NCBI RefSeq assembly: GCF_019457915.1
Contig: NZ_JAHZSS010000011.1
Span: 1-64,000, forward strand
Reading direction: 5' to 3'
DNA: 64,000 nucleotides
Source: Neiella holothuriorum
Lineage (GTDB): Bacteria; Pseudomonadota; Gammaproteobacteria; Enterobacterales; Neiellaceae
Below, in pieces: positions 9,080 through 17,857 of this stretch. Below the pieces are notes generated by a model. That model saw nothing but the letters and a program-made list of their open reading frames with translations, had not been told where the DNA came from and did no database searches. Position numbers and translations under genes: made by a program. Every line of letters starts with the position of its first letter. Positions within the stretch are counted from its first letter, which is position 1.

Positions 9080-9760
9080 ATGTTAAAAGCTGTTTTTATT
9101 GCCCTTGCTTTAGTATCTCTGTCCGGCTGCACATTTTTTAGCAATCTCGTTTATAAGATCGATATCCCTCAAGGGAACTATATCGATGAGAAACAAGTTA
9201 AAAAATTACGTGTTGGCATGAATAAAGACCAGGTTTTGTTCGTGTTGGGCACTCCTATGGTGAACAATTCGTTCGATACGACCTCTTGGAGTTACATCTA
9301 CCGCTTTAAAAGTGGTCGAAATGGCTCAGTTATTAAGCGCTCTCTTGTGGTTACCTTCGATGAAGAAGAAAACTTGGCAGAAGTAACCGGCGACTACGAG
9401 CTACACGAAAACTTCCATATTCCGGTTGATGAAGATATCCCCGAATTTGAACAAGCAGAACCTGCGCCAGAAGCGGCTACACCAAAAGTAGTGGCCAAAC
9501 CGGCATCGCTCACAGGTGATAATATTTGGTCTGTTAAAGTCGGCGAGTTTGCTAACCAACAAAACGTTAAGCGCTTGCAAGTCCAACTTGAGCAAGCTGG
9601 TTATGAAGTGAATTTACGACCTATTGATGCTGAGGCGGGACAAACCGTTTCTGTTTATGCAGCAGTAGCGCACAGTAAAGAAGCATTACAGGAGCAACTT
9701 GAGGCTATTGCTGAGTTGACTAAAACGCAGCCTATCGTCGCCCTGCTACCTCCTGCATAA
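9080..9760 (+). CDS. bamE: Outer membrane assembly lipoprotein BamE with C-terminal SPOR-like extension
   Basis: Lipoprotein subunit of the BAM complex that folds outer-membrane proteins. The signal peptide ends in the lipobox LSGC with the lipidated Cys at 17. The SmpA/OmlA domain (about 28-110) includes KLRVGMNKDQVLFVLGTPMV and SWSYIYRFKSG. BamE is normally about 110-120 residues; this one is 226. After a Pro/Ala-rich linker (about 118-143) the last 80 residues (IWSVKVGEFANQQNVKRLQV onward) look like a SPOR domain, which in known cases binds denuded septal peptidoglycan. The assignment of BamE is firm; the SPOR call is a pattern match. It lies between recN and the convergent rnfH. Confidence 0.9.
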   Translation: MLKAVFIALALVSLSGCTFFSNLVYKIDIPQGNYIDEKQVKKLRVGMNKDQVLFVLGTPMVNNSFDTTSWSYIYRFKSGRNGSVIKRSLVVTFDEEENLAEVTGDYELHENFHIPVDEDIPEFEQAEPAPEAATPKVVAKPASLTGDNIWSVKVGEFANQQNVKRLQVQLEQAGYEVNLRPIDAEAGQTVSVYAAVAHSKEALQEQLEAIAELTKTQPIVALLPPA

Positions 9761-9776
9761 CACGCCGCTTAAGAAT

Positions 9777-10130
9777 TTACTTATCTTCACTGGTGCGCTT
9801 CGAGTTAACTCGGCCGCCAGTGACTTTATCCGCCCGCCCTTCCTGTTTCGCTTTTTCTGCACGACGCTTGCGCACTTCTTTCGGATCAGCAATAAGCGCC
9901 CGATAGATCTCCACTCGGTCACCATCGGTTAGTATCGTTGATGGCTTACAAGCACGACTCCAAATACCAACTTTATTGGCCGCCTTAAAATCTATTTCAG
10001 GATGCATATCGAGCACACCGGATTGCGTAATCGCCTGCTCAACAGTGGTTTGTGGCGCAACGGCTAAACTCAGCAAGGTTTGCTTGTCATGCAACGCGTA
10101 AGCAACTTCAATTGTAATATCAGCACTCAC
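9777..10130 (-). CDS. rnfH: RnfH family protein (RatB-like)
   Basis: Small ubiquitin-like (beta-grasp) protein of the RnfH/UPF0125 family, genetically paired with ratA in many Gammaproteobacteria; its role is not settled. GTG at 10130 is chosen as start because GGAGG lies seven to eight bases upstream and the product (117 residues, [19 protein letters not shown]) begins at the family N-terminus. A longer in-frame extension to 10235 only overlaps ratA. The tail is very basic (KRRAEKAKQEGRADK). The start overlaps the ratA stop by 11 bases, showing translational coupling. Confidence 0.9.
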   Translation of the reverse strand: MSADITIEVAYALHDKQTLLSLAVAPQTTVEQAITQSGVLDMHPEIDFKAANKVGIWSRACKPSTILTDGDRVEIYRALIADPKEVRKRRAEKAKQEGRADKVTGGRVNSKRTSEDK

Positions 10131-10557
10131 CGTACACCTCCTGTGCTCGACTAACGAAAGCTTGCACCATGTTACTGGCCAATTGATGAAAAATTTTGTT
10201 GAACGCCGCCCCCAATAAACCACTCGAGAATTCAAAGTCTAATTTAAGGCTAACTCGGCAAGCATCTTCGGCTAACTCTGTAAACTCCCAAATGCCCTTG
10301 AGTTTTTTGAACGGCCCTTCAACCAATTCCATGTGAATGGCGTTTGGCGCAGTTAACGCATTATGAGTGGTAAACCATTTACTAATGCCACCTTTGGCGA
10401 CTCGCAGCGATGCTTTCATATGGCTTTCAGACGTATCGAGCAATTTGCTTTCCGCACAGCCTGGCAGGAATTCTGGATATGCCGAAACATCATTAACTAA
10501 ATCAAACATTTGCTTTGCACTAAAACCAACTAGCGCAAATCGATCAACGGTCGCCAC
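10120..10557 (-). CDS. ratA: RatA family protein (START/COQ10-like)
   Basis: 145-residue protein of the polyketide cyclase/COQ10 START-like fold. In E. coli RatA is described as blocking 70S ribosome association, while homologues bind ubiquinone; which applies here is unknown. Diagnostic segments are [20 protein letters not shown] near the N-terminus, YPEFLPGC and the later [20 protein letters not shown]. It is divergent from smpB and overlaps rnfH downstream. Despite the name no separate antitoxin gene is visible apart from rnfH. Confidence 0.93.
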   Translation of the reverse strand: MATVDRFALVGFSAKQMFDLVNDVSAYPEFLPGCAESKLLDTSESHMKASLRVAKGGISKWFTTHNALTAPNAIHMELVEGPFKKLKGIWEFTELAEDACRVSLKLDFEFSSGLLGAAFNKIFHQLASNMVQAFVSRAQEVYGEC

Positions 10558-10666
10558 TCAACAAACTCTCACATTAAAATTTTTCAGAGTGTATCACAGC
10601 CTGTTTTACACTTTGAACGCCTTGCACCGTAGCTTTCGGCCGTTGCGTGAGTATAATGAGCGCCCT

Positions 10667-11146
10667 ATGGCTAAGAAAAAATCAAAAGACAAAAGCGGCT
10701 CCAATACCATTGCGCTCAACAAGCGCGCCCGTCACGACTACTTTATTGAAAAGGAATTCGAGGCTGGCTTGGAATTGCAAGGCTGGGAAGTAAAATCACT
10801 TCGTCAAGGTAAAGCAAACATCGCCGAATCGTACATTACCGTTAAAAATGGTGAATGCTTCATGTTTGGCTCTTCAATTTTACCTCTGACGGCGGCATCC
10901 ACTCACGTTATTAGTGAACCTACGCGCACGCGTAAGTTATTGCTCAATCGACGTGAAATCGATCACCTCGTCGGCGCTATTGAACGCGATGGCAAAACCT
11001 TGGTGCCACTGGCGCTCTATTGGAAAGGCCCTTGGGTGAAGATTAAAATTGGCACTGCCAAAGGTAAAAAACTTCACGACAAACGTGACAGTGCAAAAGA
11101 CAAAGACTGGCAGCGCCAGAAATCTCGGGTGATGAAGCACGGTTAA
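10667..11146 (+). CDS. smpB: SsrA-binding protein SmpB
   Basis: tmRNA-binding protein needed for trans-translation of stalled ribosomes. The ATG at 10667 gives 159 residues starting [20 protein letters not shown], the normal SmpB N-terminus. The open frame extends far upstream across ratA and is not real there. Conserved segments are [19 protein letters not shown] and the lysine-rich tail after HDKRDS. Its RNA partner ssrA lies 96 bases downstream on the same strand. Confidence 0.98.
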   Translation: MAKKKSKDKSGSNTIALNKRARHDYFIEKEFEAGLELQGWEVKSLRQGKANIAESYITVKNGECFMFGSSILPLTAASTHVISEPTRTRKLLLNRREIDHLVGAIERDGKTLVPLALYWKGPWVKIKIGTAKGKKLHDKRDSAKDKDWQRQKSRVMKHG

Positions 11147-11242
11147 CGCCGCTGCCTATTCTCTGAGCAAACAAACGCTAGGGACTAACGCAGGGACTGA
11201 GAACTCTGTTACAATCCCGCTGTCTATGACAAGACAACCTCT

Positions 11243-11606
11243 GGGGCCGATTTTGGATTCGACGGGGCTGACAAAGTCTTAGGTGCATGTCGAGGGGCGG
11301 TTTGCCTCGTAAAAAGCCGCAAACTAATAGTCGCAAACGACGAAAACTACGCTCTAGCAGCTTAATAACCTGTTAGTGCCTATCTGCCCTAGCTTCCGCT
11401 TGTAAGACGGGGAGTTCAGATAGTCAAACCCAAACAAGATCGTGTGGACGCCATGCCTGATGGCTGAAGCATTAAAACTAATTCAGGATAGTCAGTGCGT
11501 GGCGTGTCTTTCCGCAGCGTACCGGTGAATGTAAAGAGAGACTAAGCATGTAGTACCGAGGATGGCGCATTCACGGACGGGGGTTCAACTCCCCCCGGCT
11601 CCACCA
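11243..11606 (+). ncRNA. ssrA: tmRNA (SsrA)
   Basis: The 364-base RNA begins GGGGCCGATTTTGGATTCGA and ends with an encoded CCACCA-type acceptor after the T-arm GGTTCAACTCC, so the 5' and 3' ends form the tRNA-like domain. The tag reading frame at 11333-11365 encodes ANDENYALAA followed by TAA TAA, the standard proteolysis tag type. It rescues stalled ribosomes with SmpB. The last 15 bases and the terminator are duplicated at 43926-43982, where an island ends; integration here keeps ssrA intact. Confidence 0.97.
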
Positions 11607-11648
11607 CACAACAGAATCAAGACGTCTCAGGACGTCTTTTTTCTTGCC
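11592..11648 (+). repeat. attL: left copy of 57-bp direct repeat at the ssrA 3' end
   Basis: These 57 bases (from CCCCCGGCTCCACCA through the terminator to CTTGCC) are identical to 43926-43982. A further eight bases upstream match imperfectly. The copy includes the true ssrA end, so this is the chromosomal junction on the integrase side. Confidence 0.93.
11619..11645 (+). terminator. ssrA terminator
   Basis: AAGACGTC (11619-11626) and GACGTCTT (11631-11638) form a perfect stem around TCAG, followed by a T run. It is part of the attL repeat, so an identical copy is carried at attR. Confidence 0.92.
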
Positions 11649-11730
11649 AAAATAAAATAAATATCAATAACTTAAGTATCTTTAGGTATCTTTTAATCTC
11701 ACTGCATCTCACTCCCCAAGAACACCAATC

Positions 11731-11769
11731 GGTATTCCAATCTGTTTGCTACACTCACCTTGGAATACC
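11731..11769. promoter_or_regulatory. Inverted repeat before the integrase
   Basis: GGTATTCCAA (11731-11740) and TTGGAATACC (11760-11769) are perfect ten-base arms, 19 bases apart, ending a few bases before the first possible ATG of the integrase. Upstream are two direct repeat pairs with ten-base phasing: GTATCTTT at 11676 and 11686, and ATCTCACT at 11696 and 11706. They could be integrase arm sites or an operator. Confidence 0.6.
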
Positions 11770-11787
11770 AAATTCATGGTGGCAATC

Positions 11788-13005
11788 ATGGCTCGATATC
11801 GCCTTACAGATAAAGAACTTAAATCAGCAAAGCCCAAAGACAAAGACTACGTCCTAACTGATGGCGAAGGTCTGCAATTTAGAGTTCGTGCCAATGGTAC
11901 ACGGCAGTGGAATTTTAACTATCGCCACCCTTATAGCAAAAAGCGACTCAACATGGGCATTGGTACCTACCCAACTGTCACATTAAAAGCAGCCCGTGAA
12001 GCCGCGGACGAAGCTCGTAGCCTTGTTGCCAAGCATATTGACCCCAAAGAGCACCGAGAAGAACTTCGTTTATTGGTATTAGAGCAAACTCAGCACACAC
12101 TGGAAAAAGTTACCGATGCCTGGCTTGCTACCCAGCAATCAACAATAACCGAAGATCATATCAAGGATATTCGCCGCTCACTTGAGCTGCACATATTTAA
12201 AGAGCTTGGTGATGTACCTGTTACAAAACTTAAAGCCCCAACAGTCATAACCACCCTAAAACGAGTTGAGCAACAGGGCAAATTAGAAACCGTTAAGCGA
12301 CTGTGTCAACGCATCAACAAGGTAATGACATATGCAGTTAACTGTGGCCTCGTTGAGACCAATAACCTTGCTGGAATAAACGCCGCATTTATCAGTCCAA
12401 CAAAAGAGAATCTCCCAGCCCTTGCACCAACGGAACTGCCAGAATTACTGAAAACAGCGTCCAATGCCAACATGCACAAAGTCACTAGAGCCTTGTTTGA
12501 GTGGCAACTCCATACTATGACAAGACCTGCAGAGGCGGCTGAGGCATCTTGGGCCGAAATCGACTTTGAAAATCAGCTCTGGATTATTCCCAAAGAACGA
12601 ATGAAAAACGGTAAAGAGCACATCATCCCGCTCACCGAGCATGCTTTGGCTATACTCGATGCCATCAAACCAATTAGCGGGCACCGCCCATTTATATTTC
12701 CGTCAGATAGAGATCCTAAAAAACCTCGCAACACTCAAACAGTCAACGCCGCCTTAAAGCGAATGGGGTTCAAAGGAAGAACCGTTGGTCACGGGCTCAG
12801 ATCACTTGCTTCAACCACGCTCAACGAAGAAGAATTCGACTCCGATATCATCGAGGCCGCCCTATCACACACTGGCAAAGACGAAGTTCGTAATGCCTAT
12901 AACCGAGCCAAGTATTTAAAGCGACGTCGCAAGATGATGAACTGGTGGAGTAAGCATATTGAGAAAGCTGCGGCGAATCACCTACTCATGAGCCGTATTG
13001 AATAG
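11788..13005 (+). CDS. int: P4-type tyrosine integrase
   Basis: Site-specific recombinase that would integrate and excise the island at ssrA. It has an N-terminal DUF4102 arm-binding domain (about 1-85, TDKELKSAKPKDKDYVLTDG), a core-binding domain (about 95-190) and a catalytic domain with R246, the H335-x-x-R338 pair, H361 and the nucleophile Y371 (all visible). Length is 405 residues from 11788. ATG 11776 is an alternative start four codons earlier, and a TTG start further up at 11746 is unlikely. The gene reads inward from attL and appears intact. Confidence 0.93.
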   Translation: MARYRLTDKELKSAKPKDKDYVLTDGEGLQFRVRANGTRQWNFNYRHPYSKKRLNMGIGTYPTVTLKAAREAADEARSLVAKHIDPKEHREELRLLVLEQTQHTLEKVTDAWLATQQSTITEDHIKDIRRSLELHIFKELGDVPVTKLKAPTVITTLKRVEQQGKLETVKRLCQRINKVMTYAVNCGLVETNNLAGINAAFISPTKENLPALAPTELPELLKTASNANMHKVTRALFEWQLHTMTRPAEAAEASWAEIDFENQLWIIPKERMKNGKEHIIPLTEHALAILDAIKPISGHRPFIFPSDRDPKKPRNTQTVNAALKRMGFKGRTVGHGLRSLASTTLNEEEFDSDIIEAALSHTGKDEVRNAYNRAKYLKRRRKMMNWWSKHIEKAAANHLLMSRIE

Positions 13006-13142
13006 CAGCAGCTAAATTTGGCCCCCCTTTACGGCTCTACAACTTAAGCTGTAGTAGCTCAGACCAGATCTGACAGCTAGCCGCTTTTGAGACGGTGTCT
13101 GTCAGTTTAGAATTGAGCTAAATTCTTTTCAGCTAATACACC

Positions 13143-15743
13143 TTAGGTTTGCTCTAATTCTTCAATCAGCTTGGGCCCTACTATTTGTTCGTAAGCATTC
13201 ATTTGCTCCAATTCTTCAATCAGCTTGGGATTCACTTTATGTTCGTAAGCATTCATTCCCTTTAAATCATTAATAAGGCTGCCAATATTTTTCCAAGACT
13301 TGACTCTGAAAGAACCCGTTGCAGTCTTAGTTCGAGCCCCTTTGCCTGTAACTCTATTCCGAAGTAACTCAACTAAGTCTTGAGAAAGGCCTATCGCTTC
13401 CTTTCTATACAAAAACATACTACCAGTCATATCACTTATACTCGCAGTACCATAATCTTCTATATGGACAACATCAGACATTTTTACAGGAGCACTATAA
13501 AACCTCATATTGAGGTCAATATAAGTTTGCCAAGTATCTTCTATTAGATAATCTCTTGCACTAGAAAATAACGGTGAGCTTGTTCCTGAAAAGGATAAAA
13601 TCAACTCCAGCTTAGCTCTTGTCATCGCCACATATAGTCTTGATAACTCTCTAAAGTGCTCTTCTACTGGCAAGTGAAGATCAGGAATTACGCCTTCGCT
13701 ACAGTTCAATATACAAACATAATCAAACTCAAAACCTTTAGTCTGCTCTAAATCAGACATAAACAAGGAACCCTCGTTTATATCGACATTGCCGGTCAAC
13801 ACTGAAACTCCTATTTTCTTTGCATAGAGTTCTATCTCATGATGGGTATAGCCAGCAATGCAAATACAGCCTTTTTGATTGGTTTTTAAGTTTTTATTTA
13901 AGTAATCAAACGCTGAAGAGAGCTCGACAGATAAGTTTTTTGCTTTTAAAAGCAGGGGATTGGATCCTGAAAACGATGCGTATTCTGGATCGAGAACCTC
14001 GAAGTCATCAGATGAAATCATCTCCTCAGTTAAGTTTTCTTCCAGTACATTATTTGCAAGTTCTAGTATTTCTCTACTGTTGCGATAATTTCTAGTTATG
14101 CTCTTGGATCGACTTCCGTGAATATCTATTCCAGCCTCTTTCAAATTCTGGTACTTAGTTGATATTTTTTGTGCAGCATCACCGCATATAAATATGTCAT
14201 TCGCATTCTCTGCGACAAGACTTCTAGCAATAGAGAATTCTATATTCCCAAAATCTTGAGACTCATCAATTAGTACTGAGCGATATTTTGGAACAACCTT
14301 GCTAATATGCCTATATACTGCTGTAGAAATATTTAAGTAGTCAGTTACACCAACCATCTTCATTTTCCGTTCCCACGCAGAAAGGCCTTTTAGTAAAGTT
14401 TTTCGTTGCCTTTCGTTTAGTGGGATAGTCCTACCTTGCCTTGGAATTCCCAGATAATTATTTCTTTGATGAGAAGGAAGCGCACTTCTTATCCAGTCAA
14501 ATTCTTCTTTGATATAATTTTCAGCATCTACTCCCTTGGAAATCAATCTATCGTGAATTTCATGAAGAACTTCAGCATCATTATTTCCCAACTCACAACG
14601 ATAAAATTCTCTCCAAACTTCATCTATGTGCTCACCACTTTTCCACGTTGTGTCTTCGTATAGCTTTCTATTATTTGGCTCAAACTGATTCAATAAATCT
14701 TGCCCAACAGCAAAAAATGGTTTCACTTCAATTCGCAAGATAACTTCTTCATCTGACATTTGATTAACTAATTTCTCAATCAAAACAGCTAAAGGTTTAT
14801 TCAGTGTTACAACTAAAATATTTTCGCGTGGGTATTTTTTTGCTAAGTAAATTGCGCGCTGAATAACAACACATGTCTTGCCTGAACCGGATACTCCTAA
14901 CAGCTTCGCAGGGCCGTTGAAGTCACTAAACGCAACCGACTCCTGATCTGGATGCATAAACAGCATCCACTCTTTGTACTCACTGCCTTCAGCGAACTTC
15001 CTCAATAGCTCCGGATATTGCGCCGAATCTGGAGATATTTTCTTTAAGAACTCGCTATCAACAACGACAGAATCAACATCTATTTCCTCGATTGGTTTAA
15101 TATCTCCGAGATAAAGCTGTATGACCCGGATAGCATTTTTGATATCACCAGAAATTAATGATAGAAAGGCATCTCTGACTGCAACCGAATAGTCTCCGTC
15201 AAGCTCTGAAGTAACATGATATAAAAGGTGTTCATCAAAAGAAGTAAGCCTATCGATCTCCCTCTGAACTTTTCTCGGTGACTCCTCTAGAAAACGGTCG
15301 AGTAAGTTCTCATCAATAAGATCAATCAACAGTTCGTTATGCCGAAAACGCTTATCAACAATAGGCGTTCCGTCACCGATAACTGAGCTTTGACTTTTTA
15401 CTTCAACAAATTGATTTTTTTTATCAAGGGCAAAAGACATGCCTTTATTTGCATTCAACCAAGCATCTACAGCATTATGGTCACCAACAAATAGCAATAA
15501 ACAATTACCATTTGATTGGACTGTAACTAACCTTGACCTGCCACATAGATCATATTTAATACAGTTCTTAATCCTTGTTTCACCATGATTGGTCGTTTTA
15601 CAGCCATGCAGAGGGTTATCTTGTTTCAGAGCTACCCGACCAACCAAAGCTTCGGCATCTTTAGCCGCTTTACTAAACGAGCTTCCTTTTTTAGATAAAT
15701 TAACGATCGACTCTCGAAATTTACTATATTCATAAAACTGCAT
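13143..15743 (-). CDS. UvrD/Rep-like SF1 helicase with RelE-like N-terminal region
   Basis: 866-residue ATP-dependent DNA helicase or translocase. Walker A GVSGSGKT is at about 281-288, the Walker B/motif II DESQDF at about 492-497, motif III FICGDAAQ, motif IV ITRNYRNSREI and motif VI YVAMTRAK at about 702. Residues about 30-100 (KNCIKYDLCGRSRLVTVQ and LLLFVGDHNAVDAWLN) resemble the RelE/ParE fold often found at the front of this helicase subgroup. The C-terminus carries a tandem 18-residue duplication. It lies 11 bases downstream of brxL as the last gene of the BREX operon and probably is an accessory of it. Visibly AT-rich compared with pglZ. Confidence 0.85.
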   Translation of the reverse strand: MQFYEYSKFRESIVNLSKKGSSFSKAAKDAEALVGRVALKQDNPLHGCKTTNHGETRIKNCIKYDLCGRSRLVTVQSNGNCLLLFVGDHNAVDAWLNANKGMSFALDKKNQFVEVKSQSSVIGDGTPIVDKRFRHNELLIDLIDENLLDRFLEESPRKVQREIDRLTSFDEHLLYHVTSELDGDYSVAVRDAFLSLISGDIKNAIRVIQLYLGDIKPIEEIDVDSVVVDSEFLKKISPDSAQYPELLRKFAEGSEYKEWMLFMHPDQESVAFSDFNGPAKLLGVSGSGKTCVVIQRAIYLAKKYPRENILVVTLNKPLAVLIEKLVNQMSDEEVILRIEVKPFFAVGQDLLNQFEPNNRKLYEDTTWKSGEHIDEVWREFYRCELGNNDAEVLHEIHDRLISKGVDAENYIKEEFDWIRSALPSHQRNNYLGIPRQGRTIPLNERQRKTLLKGLSAWERKMKMVGVTDYLNISTAVYRHISKVVPKYRSVLIDESQDFGNIEFSIARSLVAENANDIFICGDAAQKISTKYQNLKEAGIDIHGSRSKSITRNYRNSREILELANNVLEENLTEEMISSDDFEVLDPEYASFSGSNPLLLKAKNLSVELSSAFDYLNKNLKTNQKGCICIAGYTHHEIELYAKKIGVSVLTGNVDINEGSLFMSDLEQTKGFEFDYVCILNCSEGVIPDLHLPVEEHFRELSRLYVAMTRAKLELILSFSGTSSPLFSSARDYLIEDTWQTYIDLNMRFYSAPVKMSDVVHIEDYGTASISDMTGSMFLYRKEAIGLSQDLVELLRNRVTGKGARTKTATGSFRVKSWKNIGSLINDLKGMNAYEHKVNPKLIEELEQMNAYEQIVGPKLIEELEQT
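13149..13256 (-). repeat. 54-bp in-frame tandem duplication at the helicase C-terminus
   Basis: Two 54-base units (13203-13256 and 13149-13202) encode MNAYEHKVNPKLIEELEQ and MNAYEQIVGPKLIEELEQ, followed by Thr and stop. The units differ at several bases, so the duplication is not brand new. Such in-frame repeats can change copy number. Confidence 0.85.
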
Positions 15744-15754
15744 TAAAGTTGTCC

Positions 15755-17857
15755 TTAACTTTTAAAAATATCGATACTGGTTTCCAGGCATTTACGAAGG
15801 CTTAAATCGTTAACGCCCACACCAAACCAGCTATCAGGCTTTTGGAAGAAATCCAGTCCACGACCAATTTTTACAGTCCAGCCGCTATCAATTCGGATTT
15901 CACGATCATGCAAATTCTCATTGATCTTCACATCTAGCTTGACGTCCATTTCTAGAAGGCTTTGTTGGAGATCTTTGAGCGCTTCAGCCATCTCTTGAAT
16001 GTTAGTTTTGTCATCGTAAGCAGTGACTAGAGTGATGCTTTCGATGGAGGGCTGCTTGATTAATGCCTCGCAGAAGCGGACGAAGTTGTTGAGCTGGTGT
16101 TTAGCCCTAATATACGGGTCTTCAATAACTACTGATTTAGCCTTTGCCAAGTAAGGTAAAATGATAGATTCATAGCTATAGCCTGTCGCACCATAATTAA
16201 TTTTAAAGTGCTGTTCTTTAAGTTCCTGTTCAGCGGTTACCGCAGTATCAGGAGAAGCCTCTGCATCAGCTACGTTCGTTGTTGTTTGACTAGAAGCGGT
16301 CTGCGACTGCGGTATGCTTGTATCAACCGTTGGCTCAGCCTCTTCAGAAACTAAGCTTGGCTTGCTCGGCTCAAGAGTGGCTAATGCGCCAATGGTCTCA
16401 GGGCATCGAACGATAACTTCCTCGCCCTTTGCGTTAATGTATGAAAGATCGATATTGGCAAACTCATCATCGGGCTTGCGCTTGTTCATCTGCTCTTTTA
16501 CCCGACGGCGGCATTCAACGGCATATTCCACATATTGCTCAAACTCTTGATCGGAGCACTCCCCGTGTGGGTGTAGAATTTTAATAAATGAGCAAACTGT
16601 TTTCTTGATGCCCTTTTCGTCTCGCCCTTCGATCGACTTACCCAGCTTAATGCGTTTATTGACCATCTCATATACGTTGACAGACTTAAGCTGATGGTGG
16701 AAAGCTTCTGCCAAATAATCGGTGATGAAACCATAGTTATCCGTTAAGAAGTCACTTGAGTTTTTAGGCATTTCCCAGCCAGGGAGGTATGCATAGAATC
16801 GATCCATGACTGCCAGGTCAAACTCTTTCGGCAACGGTTGGAACAAGTCATATTCCGTAGAGTTAACGACTTGCTGTACTGATAAATCCAAGTTCCCCAC
16901 AAACGCGGTACTTGCATCTGCAATCACCTCTTTGCCTCGAGAGAAACGGCCATTAGCCATGAAGTCTTTCAAGATCTGGATAACATCAGGATCTTTCACC
17001 TTCATGTTACCTACTTCGTCAAAGGCTATGGTATCCCAGTGACCGACTAAGCCGGTCTCTTTGCGATTTTTGTTATAGAACAGAGTTGCAACTGTCGCCT
17101 GACCACCAGAGATCAGGGTCGAATAAGGGGAAAACTCACTATAAAAGTATGACTTACCAGTACCACGGGGCCCAAGCTCAACAAAATTAAAGTTAGCTTC
17201 AACCAATGGAGCTAAACGAAGTAGAAAATGAAACTTTACCCGCTGTTCAAGCTTGGTTGGCTCCAAACCTACCGACCTAAGTACAATATCCATCCACTCA
17301 TCACGAGTGAGTAATGCACGACCGGCTTTGTAGGCATCAAAGTCGAAGCGGCTTAATTGAATTGGTCGAAGTTCCTCAATGTAGAAGGCGTAGTCATCCT
17401 CTTCGATTTCATTAAAGGCGAGCTTAACTTCGGCCCAAATACCGCCTTCAAGAAGTCGCTTGTTCTCTTTATAAAACTTCTCTCCAACAGCAATTTTCTG
17501 CGAGTTGAAGTTCTCTAATGATGCCCAGTGGCGTTTCTTGGTTTCAACGTAACGAACATGCACCTTATCAATAAACTTATGGCGACCTTTGGTTGCAACT
17601 TTAGATTGAGCTGCGTTTGATTCATCAGGACGAACATAATTGTCGGACAAGGTCTCTAAGACAGCTTCTAAGCCTGCCTGAATTTCATCCTCATCATCAC
17701 TCGCACAATATCTTGCAAGCAAGAACTCAAGAACGAAAGTGGGCACATTGGTACCCTTCTTAATGCGTTGAAGCAGATCTTTACGAACTAATTTGCCGTC
17801 AAATATCTCTATCAGTTTATTGTCTAGTTTATCCACTATTTTGTCCTTAAACGGCAT
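15755..17857 (-). CDS. brxL: BREX AAA+ protein BrxL
   Basis: BrxL is the hallmark AAA+ motor of type 1 BREX, which prevents phage replication; structures of relatives show ring assemblies on DNA. The 700 residues have an N-terminal helical domain, an AAA+ core with Walker A GPRGTGKS at about 229-236, the WDTIAFDEVGNMK Walker B region (about 275-287), and a C-terminal domain from about 555 (TGYSYESIILPYLAKAKSVV then IEDPYIRAKHQLNNF) that resembles the MIT_C/PLD-like module found in BrxL proteins. A Ser/Thr/Ala-rich linker (about 500-545) separates them. Its start overlaps pglZ by 11 bases. Confidence 0.93.
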   Translation of the reverse strand: MPFKDKIVDKLDNKLIEIFDGKLVRKDLLQRIKKGTNVPTFVLEFLLARYCASDDEDEIQAGLEAVLETLSDNYVRPDESNAAQSKVATKGRHKFIDKVHVRYVETKKRHWASLENFNSQKIAVGEKFYKENKRLLEGGIWAEVKLAFNEIEEDDYAFYIEELRPIQLSRFDFDAYKAGRALLTRDEWMDIVLRSVGLEPTKLEQRVKFHFLLRLAPLVEANFNFVELGPRGTGKSYFYSEFSPYSTLISGGQATVATLFYNKNRKETGLVGHWDTIAFDEVGNMKVKDPDVIQILKDFMANGRFSRGKEVIADASTAFVGNLDLSVQQVVNSTEYDLFQPLPKEFDLAVMDRFYAYLPGWEMPKNSSDFLTDNYGFITDYLAEAFHHQLKSVNVYEMVNKRIKLGKSIEGRDEKGIKKTVCSFIKILHPHGECSDQEFEQYVEYAVECRRRVKEQMNKRKPDDEFANIDLSYINAKGEEVIVRCPETIGALATLEPSKPSLVSEEAEPTVDTSIPQSQTASSQTTTNVADAEASPDTAVTAEQELKEQHFKINYGATGYSYESIILPYLAKAKSVVIEDPYIRAKHQLNNFVRFCEALIKQPSIESITLVTAYDDKTNIQEMAEALKDLQQSLLEMDVKLDVKINENLHDREIRIDSGWTVKIGRGLDFFQKPDSWFGVGVNDLSLRKCLETSIDIFKS

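Noticed and set aside
13006-13142. Insertion-sequence end with CTGACAG/CTGTCAG arms (13070-13076 and 13099-13105)
   Set aside because: Arms are short, no transposase remnant or target duplication is visible; they may be chance.
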